A stretch of DNA of 64,000 nucleotides from Cyclobacteriaceae bacterium. GTDB taxonomy: Bacteria; Bacteroidota; Bacteroidia; Cytophagales; Cyclobacteriaceae. The first letter of the stretch is position 1, and the number at the start of each line of letters is the position of its first letter. The notes under the pieces are model-generated. The model saw nothing but the letters and a program-made list of their open reading frames with translations, ran no database searches and was not told the origin of the DNA. Where the stretch lies: the NCBI GenBank assembly GCA_026129485.1, contig JAHCHY010000018.1:31996-95995 (forward strand). Reading direction: 5' to 3'. A program made the translations under genes and the position numbers. Shown here piece after piece: positions 14,890-23,984 of the stretch.

Positions 14890-16519
14890 ATGGAGGAGCA
14901 GAAGAATTCATCGTATCAGGTAAGCTTGCCGCTTATTCTATGTATTGGCCTGGCGGCGGGGGTGTTGATCGGGGCAAGCCTGACGGATAAATCGGGGGGT
15001 GCGGAGATCAACCAGGATGTTCAGAAATTCAGGGAAGTGCTGGGATTGATCAAAAATGAATATGTGGACGAAGCGGAAACCAGTGCGCTGGTAGAGCAGG
15101 CTATCGGCCATATGTTAGGAAAATTAGATCCGCACTCATCTTACCTGTCGGCCCAGGATCAAATAGCCGCCAACGAAGACCTGCAAGGGAATTTTGAGGG
15201 CATTGGCATCGAATTCAATATTTTTCATGACACGCTGGTGGTTGTAGCTGCGCTCAGTGGCGGCCCTTCAGAATCGGTAGGCCTGCAGGCAGGCGATAAA
15301 ATTGTAAAAGTGAACGATAAGAATATTGCCAACATCGGCCTCTCTAACTTAGATGTGCAAAAACACCTGAAAGGTCCTAAAGGCACCGAGGTTAAAATTG
15401 AAGTGATCCGGAAAAGCAACCCTTCTCCCATCACCTTTACCATTGTGCGCGATAAAATTCCGCAGTTTTCGGTTGATGCCGCCTACATGATCGATCATGA
15501 GATAGGCTATATCAAAGTGAATCGTTTTTCGCAGACTACATACCAGGAAGTAAAAGAGGCCATGAGCAAACTGAAACGGGAGGGTATGTCCAAGCTTATT
15601 CTCGATTTACAGGGTAACCCGGGCGGATACATGGATCAGGCCGTGAACATTGCCGATGAGTTCTTGGTTAAAGGCGAAAAAATTGTATTCACAAAAAGTC
15701 ACGACTCCAAGTATGATGAAGAAAGCTTTGCCACTGAACGGGGCGACTTTGAACAAGGCGACCTGATTGTGCTGGTAAATGAAAGCAGCGCTTCCGCATC
15801 CGAAATTGTTGCCGGTGCCTTGCAGGATAACGACCGCGCTTTGATTGTGGGTCGAAGGTCGTATGGAAAAGGTTTGGTGCAACGTCCGTTCCGCCTCAAC
15901 GATGGCTCTGAAGTAAGGCTCACCATTTCACGGTACTATACGCCCAGCGGCAAGCATCCATTCGTGCCATACAATAACCTGAACGAGTACGGAAAAAGAT
16001 ATTACTGAACGATATAAAAAAGGTGAGTTCTTTTCGGCCGACAGCATTCATTTTAACGATTCACTCAGGTTCGAAACAACACGCGGGCGTTCGGTTTATG
16101 GGGGTGGCGGCATAATGCCCGATTACTTTGTGCCGCTGGATACTACACTGGGGGGTAGCCGCTACTTCAATGAATTATTTGCCGCCAATGTACTGCGCGA
16201 ATATGCCTTCAAATATGCCGCACAAAACAAAACCCGGTTGATTGAAAAGGGTTATCCGGATTACCTGCAGCATTTTGAAGTTACAGATGCCATGCTGAAC
16301 CAGGTGGTGGCTATGGGCGTTGAGAACAAGGTTAGAATCAGGCCAAAAGACCTTGAAAAGAACAAACGGTATTTCCAGATTTATTTAAAAGCGGAGATTG
16401 CGCGTAACGTTTGGGATAACCAGAGCTTTTACCCGATCATCAACGAAACCAACGAAGTGCTGCAGCAGGCGATTAAACTTTTCGACCGGATTCCGGAATT
16501 AAGCCGCAGCAAGATGTAG
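14890..16519 (+). pseudogene. S41 carboxy-terminal processing peptidase, broken by a frameshift
   Basis: Periplasmic or membrane-anchored serine protease of the CtpA/Prc type. An N-terminal membrane segment (residues about 12-28) is followed by a PDZ domain (ALSGGPSESVGLQAGDKIVKV) and the peptidase core with the catalytic serine in NESSASASEIVAG and lysine in SYGKGLV. The frame opened at 14890 stops at 16006-16008. The remaining C-terminal part (TERYKKGEFF through SRSKM) continues in the +1 frame to 16519. One extra A in the A5 run at 15993-15997 explains the shift: GGA-AAA-GAT would restore a product of about 542 residues, normal for the family. Just before, the usual SIQ(K/R)PY reads HPFVPY. 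The break lies beyond the catalytic residues. An assembly error is as likely as real decay. Confidence 0.85.
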
Positions 16520-16529
16520 CATCACAGCT

Positions 16530-16554
16530 AACCATGCCGTTGCCCGGCATGGTT
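16530..16554 (+). terminator. Hairpin after the S41 protease gene
   Basis: Perfect 9-base stem AACCATGCC / GGCATGGTT around a 7-base loop, 11 bases after the protease stop. It is followed by GTTTATC rather than a long T run, so intrinsic termination is likely but not ideal. No other feature lies between it and the hmgA start. Confidence 0.6.
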
Positions 16555-16624
16555 GTTTATCACAATATTGTTTTCCGGGCACGTTGATTTTTTTACCTTC
16601 ACTACTCAATAACTTGCTTCACAT

Positions 16625-17818
16625 ATGTACTACCATCGCTTGGGAAAAATTCCGCATAAACGCCACACGCAGTTCCGGCAGCCCGATGGCAGTTTATACA
16701 AGGAAGAGCTGGTAAGCTCAGAAGGTTTTTCGGGCATCTACTCTAACCTGTATCACATCAATCCGCCTACACGCATCAAGGCATTGAAAGACCCGGTAAA
16801 GTACGGGCCAAAAATCATTAAAGATTATGCCTTGCGACAAACCCATTTAAACACTTCAAAGGTTACCACAACGGGGCAGGATTTTCTTTCCGCACGCAAG
16901 GTATTGCTGGCCAACAGCGATTGTTCCATTTCCATCTGCTCGCCTGTGCAGCGCAAAATGGATTACTTCTACAAGAATGCAGAAGGCGATGAAGTAATCT
17001 TTATTCACGATGGCAATGGGGTATTGATTTCGCAGTTCGGAAAACTTGAAATAAAGCAAGGCGATTACGTGGTGATACCGCGTACCGTAATCTACAAATT
17101 GGAATTTGAAGAGGGGCCTTTGCGCTTGCTGATTATTGAAGCAGCCTCACCGGTTGAAACCGTGAAACGCTACCGCAATGATTTAGGCCAATTAGGCGAG
17201 CACGCCCCCTATTGTGAGCGCGATATTCGCCCTCCGCATGAACTCATTACCGATACCAGCAAAGGCGAGTTCCTGGTAAAGATTAAAAAACAAGGTTACC
17301 TGCACCAATATGTGTACGATTACAGTCCGCTTGATCTGGTGGGGTGGGATGGCTTTCTGTGGCCCTATGCATTTTCCATTCACGATTTTGAGCCGATAAC
17401 CGGTCGTATTCACCAGCCACCGCCTGTGCACCAGACTTTCCAGGCGCATAATTTTGTTATCTGCTCGTTTGTGCCCCGGCTGTTTGATTATCATCCGCTG
17501 GCTATTCCGGCACCGTATAATCACAGCAATATTGATAGCGATGAAGTGCTGTATTATGCCGAAGGAAATTTTATGAGCCGCAGGGGTATTGAGCGTGGCT
17601 CGTTTACGTTGCATCCCGGTGGTTTACCTCACGGTCCGCATCCGGGCACGGTAGAAAAAAGCATTGGAGCAAAAGAAACACACGAGCTGGCGGTAATGAT
17701 TGATACGTTTAAGCCTTTATTCCTTACGGAAGATTCATTGGAATTTCTGGATAAGAATTACCCGATGAGCTGGACGGATCATACAGATGGAAGTTTTAAT
17801 GAGATAAATACTCCTTAA
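16625..17818 (+). CDS. hmgA: Homogentisate 1,2-dioxygenase
   Basis: Opens the ring of homogentisate to maleylacetoacetate in tyrosine and phenylalanine degradation, with Fe(II). 397 residues, cupin-fold. Family segments are clear: MYYHRLGKIPHKRHTQFRQ at the N-terminus, DEVIFIHDGNG and KQGDYVVIPRTVIY in the first barrel, and in the catalytic barrel GGLPHGPHPGTVEKSIGAKE, which offers the His and Glu iron ligands. This is the shorter Bacteroidetes form. No other gene of tyrosine degradation is next to it; the downstream genes are a secreted protein and a thioesterase in the same direction. Confidence 0.9.
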   Translation: MYYHRLGKIPHKRHTQFRQPDGSLYKEELVSSEGFSGIYSNLYHINPPTRIKALKDPVKYGPKIIKDYALRQTHLNTSKVTTTGQDFLSARKVLLANSDCSISICSPVQRKMDYFYKNAEGDEVIFIHDGNGVLISQFGKLEIKQGDYVVIPRTVIYKLEFEEGPLRLLIIEAASPVETVKRYRNDLGQLGEHAPYCERDIRPPHELITDTSKGEFLVKIKKQGYLHQYVYDYSPLDLVGWDGFLWPYAFSIHDFEPITGRIHQPPPVHQTFQAHNFVICSFVPRLFDYHPLAIPAPYNHSNIDSDEVLYYAEGNFMSRRGIERGSFTLHPGGLPHGPHPGTVEKSIGAKETHELAVMIDTFKPLFLTEDSLEFLDKNYPMSWTDHTDGSFNEINTP

Positions 17819-17848
17819 GTAATTCAAAATTTAAAATTCAGGATTGAT

Positions 17849-18562
17849 ATGAAAACAATGTTCACGCTTTTTTTGCTATGGCTTGGTATTACCTGCATGG
17901 CTCAACCCAACATTACAGGCGCCTGGCAAGCCGGTACGGATGAGAACCGCATGGTCATGGTTGTAGCGGATAAATTTTATTCGGTTGCGGTTTACAGCCT
18001 GAAAGACAAAAGCTACACCGGCACGTATGGCGGAACGTTTCGCATCGAAAAAGGCGAGTTCGTTTTTGTAAACGAGTTCAACACTTTAAACAAAGATGAC
18101 ATTGGTGTTGAGGGCCGGGTTGCCATACAATTATCAGGCAACAGCCTTAAACTCGGTTCCGGTAAAATTGTTTGGGATTTTAAAAAGCTTGACGATGGCA
18201 AGCCGGGCGCATTAGCCGGTGCCTGGCTGATTACCGGCCGTATGGGCGATGACGGAAAAATCCAGACCCGTACACCCGGTGCACGCAAAACCATGAAAAT
18301 ACTTTCGGGCACGCGCTTTCAGTGGATTGCCTACAACAGCGAAACGAAAGAATTTTTCGGAACCGGTGGCGGAACCTATACTTCTGAAAACGGCAAGTAC
18401 ACCGAAACCATTGAAGTATTTTCGCGCGATAACAGTCGCGTAGGCGCCAAACTGGAGTTTGATTTTTCTTTTGTGGATGGTAACTGGCGCCATAGCGGCA
18501 AGAGCAGTGCCGGCCAGCCCATTGACGAAATCTGGACGCAACGTCAGAAATTAGGAATTTAA
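17849..18562 (+). CDS. Secreted protein with two lipocalin-like repeats
   Basis: 237 residues. Signal peptide residues 1-18 (MFTLFLLWLGITCMA, cleavage before QPN). The mature part has two related halves of about 105 residues, each opening with a G-A-W motif (NITGAWQAG and LAGAWLITG) followed by a strand-rich barrel-like stretch (RTPGARKTMKILSGTRFQWI). This pattern resembles the 'membrane or secreted protein' family of Bacteroidetes, possibly lipocalin-like ligand binding. The ligand is unknown. It starts 30 bases after hmgA, separated by an AT-rich repeat, and is followed 11 bases later by the thioesterase gene. Confidence 0.78.
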   Translation: MKTMFTLFLLWLGITCMAQPNITGAWQAGTDENRMVMVVADKFYSVAVYSLKDKSYTGTYGGTFRIEKGEFVFVNEFNTLNKDDIGVEGRVAIQLSGNSLKLGSGKIVWDFKKLDDGKPGALAGAWLITGRMGDDGKIQTRTPGARKTMKILSGTRFQWIAYNSETKEFFGTGGGTYTSENGKYTETIEVFSRDNSRVGAKLEFDFSFVDGNWRHSGKSSAGQPIDEIWTQRQKLGI

Positions 18563-18573
18563 AAATTTATTGC

Positions 18574-19023
18574 ATGTCTGTTTTCTCTGTTCCCCTTTCC
18601 ATCCGCTGGTCGGATATTGATGCCAACCGCCATCTGCGTCATTCCGTGTATTACGATTTTGCGGCAGCAGCACGTATGCAATTGCTGAGTGAGCGCGGAC
18701 TTACCACGCAAAAATTTGAAGAATTTGCCATTGGCCCTATTCTTTTCAGGGAAGAAGCTGTGTTCAGAAGAGAAATCCGGCTGGAAGATAAAATCATGTT
18801 AACGGTAGAGTTATATAAAAGCACGCCTGACTTCAGCCGATGGAGCCTGCGACATACTTTTTTAAAGGAAGATGACGCGCTGGCCACCACGCTGAGCATT
18901 GACGGATCGTGGATTGATCTGAACCTGCGTAAGCTGGCTCAGCCCAACGAGTTTATCAAAAACGTATTTGCCGCGTTCCCCAAGTCAACCGACTTCCAGT
19001 GGATTGAGCTTACGAAAAAGTAG
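18574..19023 (+). CDS. Hotdog-fold acyl-CoA thioesterase (4HBT type)
   Basis: 149 residues. The hotdog signature at the N-terminus is SIRWSDIDANRHLRHSVYYDF, where the Asp in the DIDANRHLRH segment corresponds to the catalytic position of 4-hydroxybenzoyl-CoA thioesterases. Strands RREIRLEDKIMLTVELYK and SRWSLRHTFLK follow. The acyl-CoA substrate cannot be deduced. Its 3' end overlaps the convergent purN by 14 bases. Confidence 0.85.
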   Translation: MSVFSVPLSIRWSDIDANRHLRHSVYYDFAAAARMQLLSERGLTTQKFEEFAIGPILFREEAVFRREIRLEDKIMLTVELYKSTPDFSRWSLRHTFLKEDDALATTLSIDGSWIDLNLRKLAQPNEFIKNVFAAFPKSTDFQWIELTKK

Positions 19024-19588
19024 CTACCCACCTTTCAATAGTTGCCGGGTAATGCCGGTGCTCCAGCTGCTGCACTTTTTGAGCAATCTGCCCCGGTGTG
19101 TCTGAATTTTCAACACGACATTTTTGCTGAAAGAGAATTTTGCCTTCATCGTAGTGCGCATTTACTTCATGAATGGTAATGCCGGTTTCCGTTTCGCCTG
19201 CTGCTTTTACTGCTTCGTGCACACGCATACCATACATACCCCTGCCTCCAAACTTCGGCAGCAGGGCGGGATGAATATTGATAATACGATGCGGGAATGC
19301 CTCGATCAGGTTTTGCGGAATAAGCCATAAAAAACCGGCCAGCACAAGGTGTGTTACACCCGCAGCCTTTAGCACGCTTACAATTTCATCGCTTTCGCGG
19401 AATTGAGTTTTATTAAAAACCAAAGTAGGGATATGGTAACGGGCGGCACGCTGCAAGCCATAGGCTTCTGCATGGTTACTTAAAAGCAGCGCCACCTTTA
19501 TCGACTCATGGTTTTGAAAGTGGGCTATGATCTTTTCTGCATTCGATCCGCTACCGGAAATAAAAATTGCAAGACGTGCCGGGTTCAT
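19010..19588 (-). CDS. purN: Phosphoribosylglycinamide formyltransferase (GART)
   Basis: Transfers a formyl group from 10-formyltetrahydrofolate to GAR, the third step of purine synthesis. 192 residues. ISGSGSNAEKII binds the ribose phosphate. The catalytic Asn-His-Asp triad is visible as IINIHPALLPKFGG (Asn, His) and NAHYDEGKILFQ (Asp). Normal length. It is followed upstream by a UbiA-family gene with a 17-base gap and ends overlapping the thioesterase gene on the other strand. Confidence 0.96.
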   Translation of the reverse strand: MNPARLAIFISGSGSNAEKIIAHFQNHESIKVALLLSNHAEAYGLQRAARYHIPTLVFNKTQFRESDEIVSVLKAAGVTHLVLAGFLWLIPQNLIEAFPHRIINIHPALLPKFGGRGMYGMRVHEAVKAAGETETGITIHEVNAHYDEGKILFQQKCRVENSDTPGQIAQKVQQLEHRHYPATIERWVATFS

Positions 19589-19605
19589 ATTAAAAAATCA
19601 AGTCG

Positions 19606-20460
19606 CTAAATAAAAATCATACTTAAAATGCCCAGCAGCATAATGATTTTACACCACTGGCTCAGCCAGTAAAAATCCTTGCGGGTATCGGCCTGAATCA
19701 ATCGCGCTACAAATAATCCAAGCGGTAAAAAGAGAAACACAAGAAAGTAATATTCAGGCAGGCGGGTGTACGCATAATTCAGGTACATGACCAACGAAGC
19801 AAACAAGATCAGCAGCAGGTAAATTACCCATTTTGTTTTGCGCAAGCCCCATACAATGGGCAGTGTGCGGCAACCGAATGTGTTGTCGCCTTTCAGGTCT
19901 TCCATGTCTTTCACAATTTCGCGCACCAGCGTAATAAAAAAAGCAAACAGCGCGTAAATGGAAACCAGCGCATAGCTTTCGTAATACAGCACATTCACCA
20001 GCCAGACTGAAAGCCCGGTAAGCAAGGCCACTGCTACATTCCCGATAAAGGGTTGCCGCTTCAGGCTATTGGAATACCACCACAGCAGGAAAGCCGAAAC
20101 AAAATGAATAGCGGCTACACGCAAGCCCAGCAAAAGCCCAAGCGCTATACCCGTAACGGAAAGTGCCGTATGAAAGAACAACGCATACCTGCGGGTAATT
20201 CCCTTGCCGATCACCACGCGATCGGGCTTGTTGATCAAATCTATCTTAATGTCATAATAGTCATTAATGATGTACCCTGCTGCCGCGATGATGGCCGTAG
20301 AAACGGCAAGCACCAGCAATCGCCAATCCGAGATCAAAGCCTTGTCAATCAGGAAACAGGCTGTGAAGTATTGGGCCATGCCAATAATTACCAGGTTCCA
20401 GAACCGGGTGAGGCGTACAAGCGCCTGCAAACTGAAAGGCTGACGATTAGCTTGGGCCAT
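19606..20460 (-). CDS. UbiA-family prenyltransferase, geranylgeranylglycerol-phosphate type
   Basis: 284 residues, about eight or nine membrane segments. The first Asp-rich motif is NDYYDIKIDLINKPDR (residues about 65-80). The second conserved region, REIVKDMEDLKGD, is in the cytosolic loop and provides the second Asp cluster. In Bacteroidetes this subgroup is annotated as geranylgeranylglycerol-phosphate geranylgeranyltransferase (digeranylgeranylglyceryl phosphate synthase). Other UbiA members make menaquinone or heme O; the loop sequences here fit the first subgroup best, but this is a subfamily call from memory. Confidence 0.82.
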   Translation of the reverse strand: MAQANRQPFSLQALVRLTRFWNLVIIGMAQYFTACFLIDKALISDWRLLVLAVSTAIIAAAGYIINDYYDIKIDLINKPDRVVIGKGITRRYALFFHTALSVTGIALGLLLGLRVAAIHFVSAFLLWWYSNSLKRQPFIGNVAVALLTGLSVWLVNVLYYESYALVSIYALFAFFITLVREIVKDMEDLKGDNTFGCRTLPIVWGLRKTKWVIYLLLILFASLVMYLNYAYTRLPEYYFLVFLFLPLGLFVARLIQADTRKDFYWLSQWCKIIMLLGILSMIFI

Positions 20461-20510
20461 GCCCGCAAAGGTAACCGTATTTTACCTTTGCGGACAGGCG
20501 CAGCTCGCAA

Positions 20511-22952
20511 TTAAAATCTGAGGGCCAGCATCAGCATAAAGTTTCTGCCGGCCTGCGGATAATAGAAATTCTGCCGGTATTCAACAGAGCCACCGAAGTA
20601 ACCATAGGTATAACCATTAGATGAATATTTCACATCAAAAATATTATTCACCAATCCGCTCAGCGAAATTTCGCGCATACCTTTCGGCTTCCACGAATAG
20701 CCCACACGCAAATCATTGACGAAATAAGCATCAATTACACGCGAGGTGTTGGATGTGTTATCCAGAAACTGCTGCCCTACATACTTGCTCAATAGCGTAA
20801 CTTCAAGGTTATCAACAGGTGTAACCATTAGACCCGACCCGGCAATTACCGAAGGAGAAAAAGCAATATCCGTATTGTTGTACGTGTTGGTTACTTCCAT
20901 GTAATCGTCAAAGTTCTCGCCATAATCGTATATCACTTCGTTAAACGCTGCAATCTTATTGCTGCTCAGGGTAAGATTGGCTGTCCATGAAACTACCGGG
21001 CTTATTCGCCACAAGGCTTCTGCCTCCATTCCTGTACGATAGCTGTCTGCTACATTGGTCCGGATTAAAGCGCCCACATCGTTTACCTTTCCGGTAGGAA
21101 CCAGCTGGTTTTTATACTTCATGTAATAGTAATTTACATTCAGGTTCAGGTTGCGTTTGCGCCAACGCCAGCCGGCTTCCAAATCACCCAGCGTTTCATG
21201 CTTGGGTATAGTTCCGGCAAGCGCATCAATAAAATCATCGCGCACCGGCTCGCGGTTGCCCACTGCATAAGAGGCATACACCTGGTGGTATTGATCCGGG
21301 GCATACGTCAGGCCCAGCTTGGGATTAAAGAAATTAAATTGCTTATCTACAACAAAATCAAACTGCCTGTTTTCCTTACCCGATGCGCTGTAATCTATTC
21401 TGCGATACTGCAAGTCCACAAAACCTTCCAGCTTTTCTATAAATGCGTACGTGTTCTTCCAGTAAACCGTAAAATCTTTCTTTACACCCCTGTTAAAATA
21501 GTATTGATAATCTTTAGGCACTGCCGAAACCTGCGCCCATATAATCTGCCCAAAGTGGTCGCCATCGTATTTATTCCATGCTCCGCCCAAAACTGAATTG
21601 AGCTTTTCATCTTCGTAATTGAGCGAATAGGTAACTCCATAAAAATCATTATCGAGCCAACGCCTGCGGATCAAATCGGTTGAAGAAATGGTTTCGCCAC
21701 CGATTATTACTTCGGGCAAACCATAGTCTTCAAAATCATTATCAATACGAAACTCTTCGTAATAACCTTTACCCTTTGTATAGTGCAAAGCGCCCTGCAA
21801 CGTTAGCTTATCGCTGGCCCGGTGCGAAGCATGAAACTGGTAGTGATCCTGCTGGTAATTATCCACCTGATTTTCGTAGGTATAAAGGTTAAATGTACGG
21901 CCCGATGATAGAAGGTTATCAGTTTGCTGCTGATTCCAGCCTTCGCTGGCTGCCGTTTCCTGCATGGCAACTACATCGTTATTCAACCGCGATTCGGGCA
22001 CGCCATACCAACTTTGATACGTTATCTCTTTTCCTCCGAATACAATGGCTTTGAGCATGGTCTTATCGCCATAATATCCACCCGACAAATAATATGATTT
22101 CAGATCAGAGCTTGCACGATCAATATAGCCATCGGAAATTATTTTAGACAACCGGCCGTCAAACACAAACTTGCTGTTCAGCAAACCCGTACCAAAAGCA
22201 ACTGTATTGCGGAGTGTGTTAAATGAACCAACTGAATTGATTACATCGGCATAAGCGGCATCGTTACGGGTGTTGGTTTGCAGGTTTACACTGGCGCCAA
22301 ACGCACCTGCGCCATTGGTAGATGTACCCACACCCCGTTGCACTTGCACACTTTGCACCGATGTGGTAAGATCAGGTGTATTTACCCAAAACACGCCCTG
22401 GCTTTCGCTATCGTTAACCGGAATGCCATTGATGGTAACGTTTATTCGTGTGGCATCGCTTCCGCGGATACGCAAGCCGGTATAACCCACCCCGGCACCG
22501 GCATCGGACGTGCTCACCAGCGAAGGCGACCAGTTGAGCACAAAAGGCAAATCCTGCCCGAAGTTTTGCTTTTGCAGGGCTGCTTTGCTTATGGTTGTGG
22601 CTACCGTAGGGCCGTTCTCGCTTGCACGTGTAGCCGTTACAATTACCTGGTCCGTCATGCGCACTTCTTCCTGCAAGGTTATCAACACATTTTTTTCATC
22701 AGTGGATAAAGTAACGGTAAGTGTCTGGTAACCTACAAACCTCACTTCAGCTTCATACGAACCTGCACTCAGGTTATTAAAACTAAAATAGCCCAGGTCA
22801 TCCGTTACCGTAATGCGTGCTGGCGATTTTAGTTGAACGGTGGCCCCCGGAAGCGGAACAGCCTGGCGGTCTGACACCCGCCCGTGAATGGATTGCGCAC
22901 TTAATATGCCCGGCAATGCCAGCAGCAGTAGTGCATAAAATGATTTTAACAT
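20511..22952 (-). CDS. TonB-dependent outer-membrane receptor under TPP control (putative thiamin transporter)
   Basis: 813 residues from MLKSFYALLL (22952). Signal peptide to about residue 20 (LSA-QS), then a carboxypeptidase-regulatory-like domain (residues about 20-105, HGRVSDRQAVPLPGATVQL). The plug follows (VTATRASENGPTVATTISK through GIPVNDSESQGVFWVN) and then a 22-strand type barrel ending ...NFMLMLALRF with a terminal Phe. A TPP riboswitch occupies the leader, so the cargo is probably thiamin or a thiamin precursor, matching the thiamin-regulated outer membrane receptors reported for Bacteroidetes by comparative genomics. No pnuT-like inner membrane transporter or thiamin kinase gene is adjacent. 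Family identity is certain; substrate is inferred from the riboswitch. Confidence 0.9.
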   Translation of the reverse strand: MLKSFYALLLLALPGILSAQSIHGRVSDRQAVPLPGATVQLKSPARITVTDDLGYFSFNNLSAGSYEAEVRFVGYQTLTVTLSTDEKNVLITLQEEVRMTDQVIVTATRASENGPTVATTISKAALQKQNFGQDLPFVLNWSPSLVSTSDAGAGVGYTGLRIRGSDATRINVTINGIPVNDSESQGVFWVNTPDLTTSVQSVQVQRGVGTSTNGAGAFGASVNLQTNTRNDAAYADVINSVGSFNTLRNTVAFGTGLLNSKFVFDGRLSKIISDGYIDRASSDLKSYYLSGGYYGDKTMLKAIVFGGKEITYQSWYGVPESRLNNDVVAMQETAASEGWNQQQTDNLLSSGRTFNLYTYENQVDNYQQDHYQFHASHRASDKLTLQGALHYTKGKGYYEEFRIDNDFEDYGLPEVIIGGETISSTDLIRRRWLDNDFYGVTYSLNYEDEKLNSVLGGAWNKYDGDHFGQIIWAQVSAVPKDYQYYFNRGVKKDFTVYWKNTYAFIEKLEGFVDLQYRRIDYSASGKENRQFDFVVDKQFNFFNPKLGLTYAPDQYHQVYASYAVGNREPVRDDFIDALAGTIPKHETLGDLEAGWRWRKRNLNLNVNYYYMKYKNQLVPTGKVNDVGALIRTNVADSYRTGMEAEALWRISPVVSWTANLTLSSNKIAAFNEVIYDYGENFDDYMEVTNTYNNTDIAFSPSVIAGSGLMVTPVDNLEVTLLSKYVGQQFLDNTSNTSRVIDAYFVNDLRVGYSWKPKGMREISLSGLVNNIFDVKYSSNGYTYGYFGGSVEYRQNFYYPQAGRNFMLMLALRF

Positions 22953-23005
22953 ATTTAATAAGTTTAAAGTCAGGCGCATAGGGGAACACGCCCTTTAACT
23001 TATTT

Positions 23006-23025
23006 ATCTGATGCAATGATCAGAT
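23006..23025 (-). promoter_or_regulatory. Hairpin at the 3' side of the TPP aptamer
   Basis: Perfect 7-base stem ATCTGAT / ATCAGAT around a six-base loop, directly after the aptamer and before the receptor gene. There is no T run behind it, so it may be part of the expression platform acting on translation or on an alternative fold rather than an intrinsic terminator. Confidence 0.45.
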
Positions 23026-23110
23026 TGCCTCCCTTCGGCCGCATTACCGGCATCAGGTTCTGTGGGTATAATCTCAGCCCGATATATTTAAGGCACCCCT
23101 TTGTCGTTTG
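23024..23110 (-). promoter_or_regulatory. TPP (thiamin pyrophosphate) riboswitch
   Basis: Read on the minus strand, the leader contains the aptamer signatures in order: AAAGGGGTGCC, GGGCTGAGATTATACCC, GAACCTGATGCCGGTAATGC and CGAAGGGAGG. These match the THI-element consensus GGGGTGCC / CTGAGA...ACCC / ACCTGATCTGG-TAATGCCAGCG-AGGGA. It lies about 70-160 bases upstream of the TonB receptor start. TPP binding normally lowers expression of the gene below. Boundaries are approximate because the P1 stem could not be folded by hand with confidence. Confidence 0.93.
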
Positions 23111-23116
23111 ACAGGG

Positions 23117-23124
23117 CAAATGTA
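23117..23124 (-). promoter_or_regulatory. Bacteroidetes-type -7 promoter element upstream of the TPP riboswitch
   Basis: TACATTTG matches the phylum's -7 consensus TAnnTTTG exactly and lies about 7 bases before the start of the aptamer region, as expected for the transcription start of the riboswitch leader. A -33 TTTG is not evident. Assigned by consensus and position only. Confidence 0.4.
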
Positions 23125-23258
23125 AACAGGAATTTTTATTAATTACAGTACAGCTTCTGTTTTTACAGCATGTATAAAGCTACCGTTAACAACAAATCAA
23201 AAGCAAAAAAGATGATCGTACAGAGAAGAGACAGGTGTTAATTGAGTTTTAAAGCCTG

Positions 23259-23864
23259 CTACCGCTTAAACCCCGGCAACGCCAGCTTAAATTTCACCGC
23301 CAGCAATCGAACAACAATAATCACCACGCTCGATATCACCAGGTTAAGGTTGCGACTGATATCGAGATTTAATAATACCAGGTAAAGGATTGCTCCCGCC
23401 AGGCAAGCCGTAGCGTAAATTTCCTTGCGAAAGAGTACCGGTGTTTCGTTGGTTAGCACATCGCGTATTACTCCTCCCATAATGGCTGTAAACATACCCA
23501 TGATGGCCGCTATCTCCGGCCGCACACCGAGGCTCAGCGCTTTCTCCACACCCAGGATGGTGAAGAATGAGATGCCCAGCGTATCGAACAGCAAAAAAGT
23601 TTTACGCAGGCCCATCAAAAATCTGAAAAAGAAATAAGCCGTCAGCGCACCGGCCAGTATGGCATAGAGAAAGTGAATATCGCCAATCCACACCAGCGGG
23701 TAGCTGCCCAGCATCATATCGCGCAGGGTACCGCCACCAATGGCTGTAACAAACCCGGTAAAGGTGGCGCCAAATAAATCGTTGTGATGATCGCGTATGG
23801 CGAGCGCTCCGGATATAGCAAAGAAAAATGTGCCGAGTAGTTCAAATGTGTATTGAAGTGTCAT
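23259..23864 (-). CDS. Trimeric intracellular cation channel family protein (UPF0126/YicG)
   Basis: 201 residues from [10 protein letters not shown] (23864). The frame's upstream extension lies in a CATCAGGCA-type repeat. Seven hydrophobic segments, and two copies of the family motif: [11 protein letters not shown] in the first half and [13 protein letters not shown] in the second, reflecting the duplicated three-helix bundles of bacterial TRIC channels. They conduct monovalent cations, notably K+; some members may have other solutes. It is divergent from pyrH. Confidence 0.88.
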   Translation of the reverse strand: MTLQYTFELLGTFFFAISGALAIRDHHNDLFGATFTGFVTAIGGGTLRDMMLGSYPLVWIGDIHFLYAILAGALTAYFFFRFLMGLRKTFLLFDTLGISFFTILGVEKALSLGVRPEIAAIMGMFTAIMGGVIRDVLTNETPVLFRKEIYATACLAGAILYLVLLNLDISRNLNLVISSVVIIVVRLLAVKFKLALPGFKR

Positions 23865-23883
23865 CTGGCAAAAGTAGGCAATA

Positions 23884-23914
23884 GACATCAGGCATTGGGC
23901 AATGGGCATCAGGC
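23884..23914. repeat. CATCAGGC / ATTGGGCAATGGG spacer repeat
   Basis: Two direct copies of CATCAGGC (23886 and 23907) flank ATTGGGCAATGGG in the spacer between the divergent TRIC and pyrH genes. It has the look of a short dispersed spacer repeat; no second copy was found in this window. Confidence 0.4.
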
Positions 23915-23984
23915 AAATAAAAACAGGTTAAAAATCTTTCAAATCGTAATATATTTGCGGGGTTCTATTCTGATCTTTCCTTAC

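Noticed and set aside
15985-16010. Programmed frameshift in the S41 protease
   Set aside because: Only an A5 run, no downstream pseudoknot or slippery heptamer that I can recognise, and the family is not known to use frameshifting. A simple indel or sequencing error is more likely.
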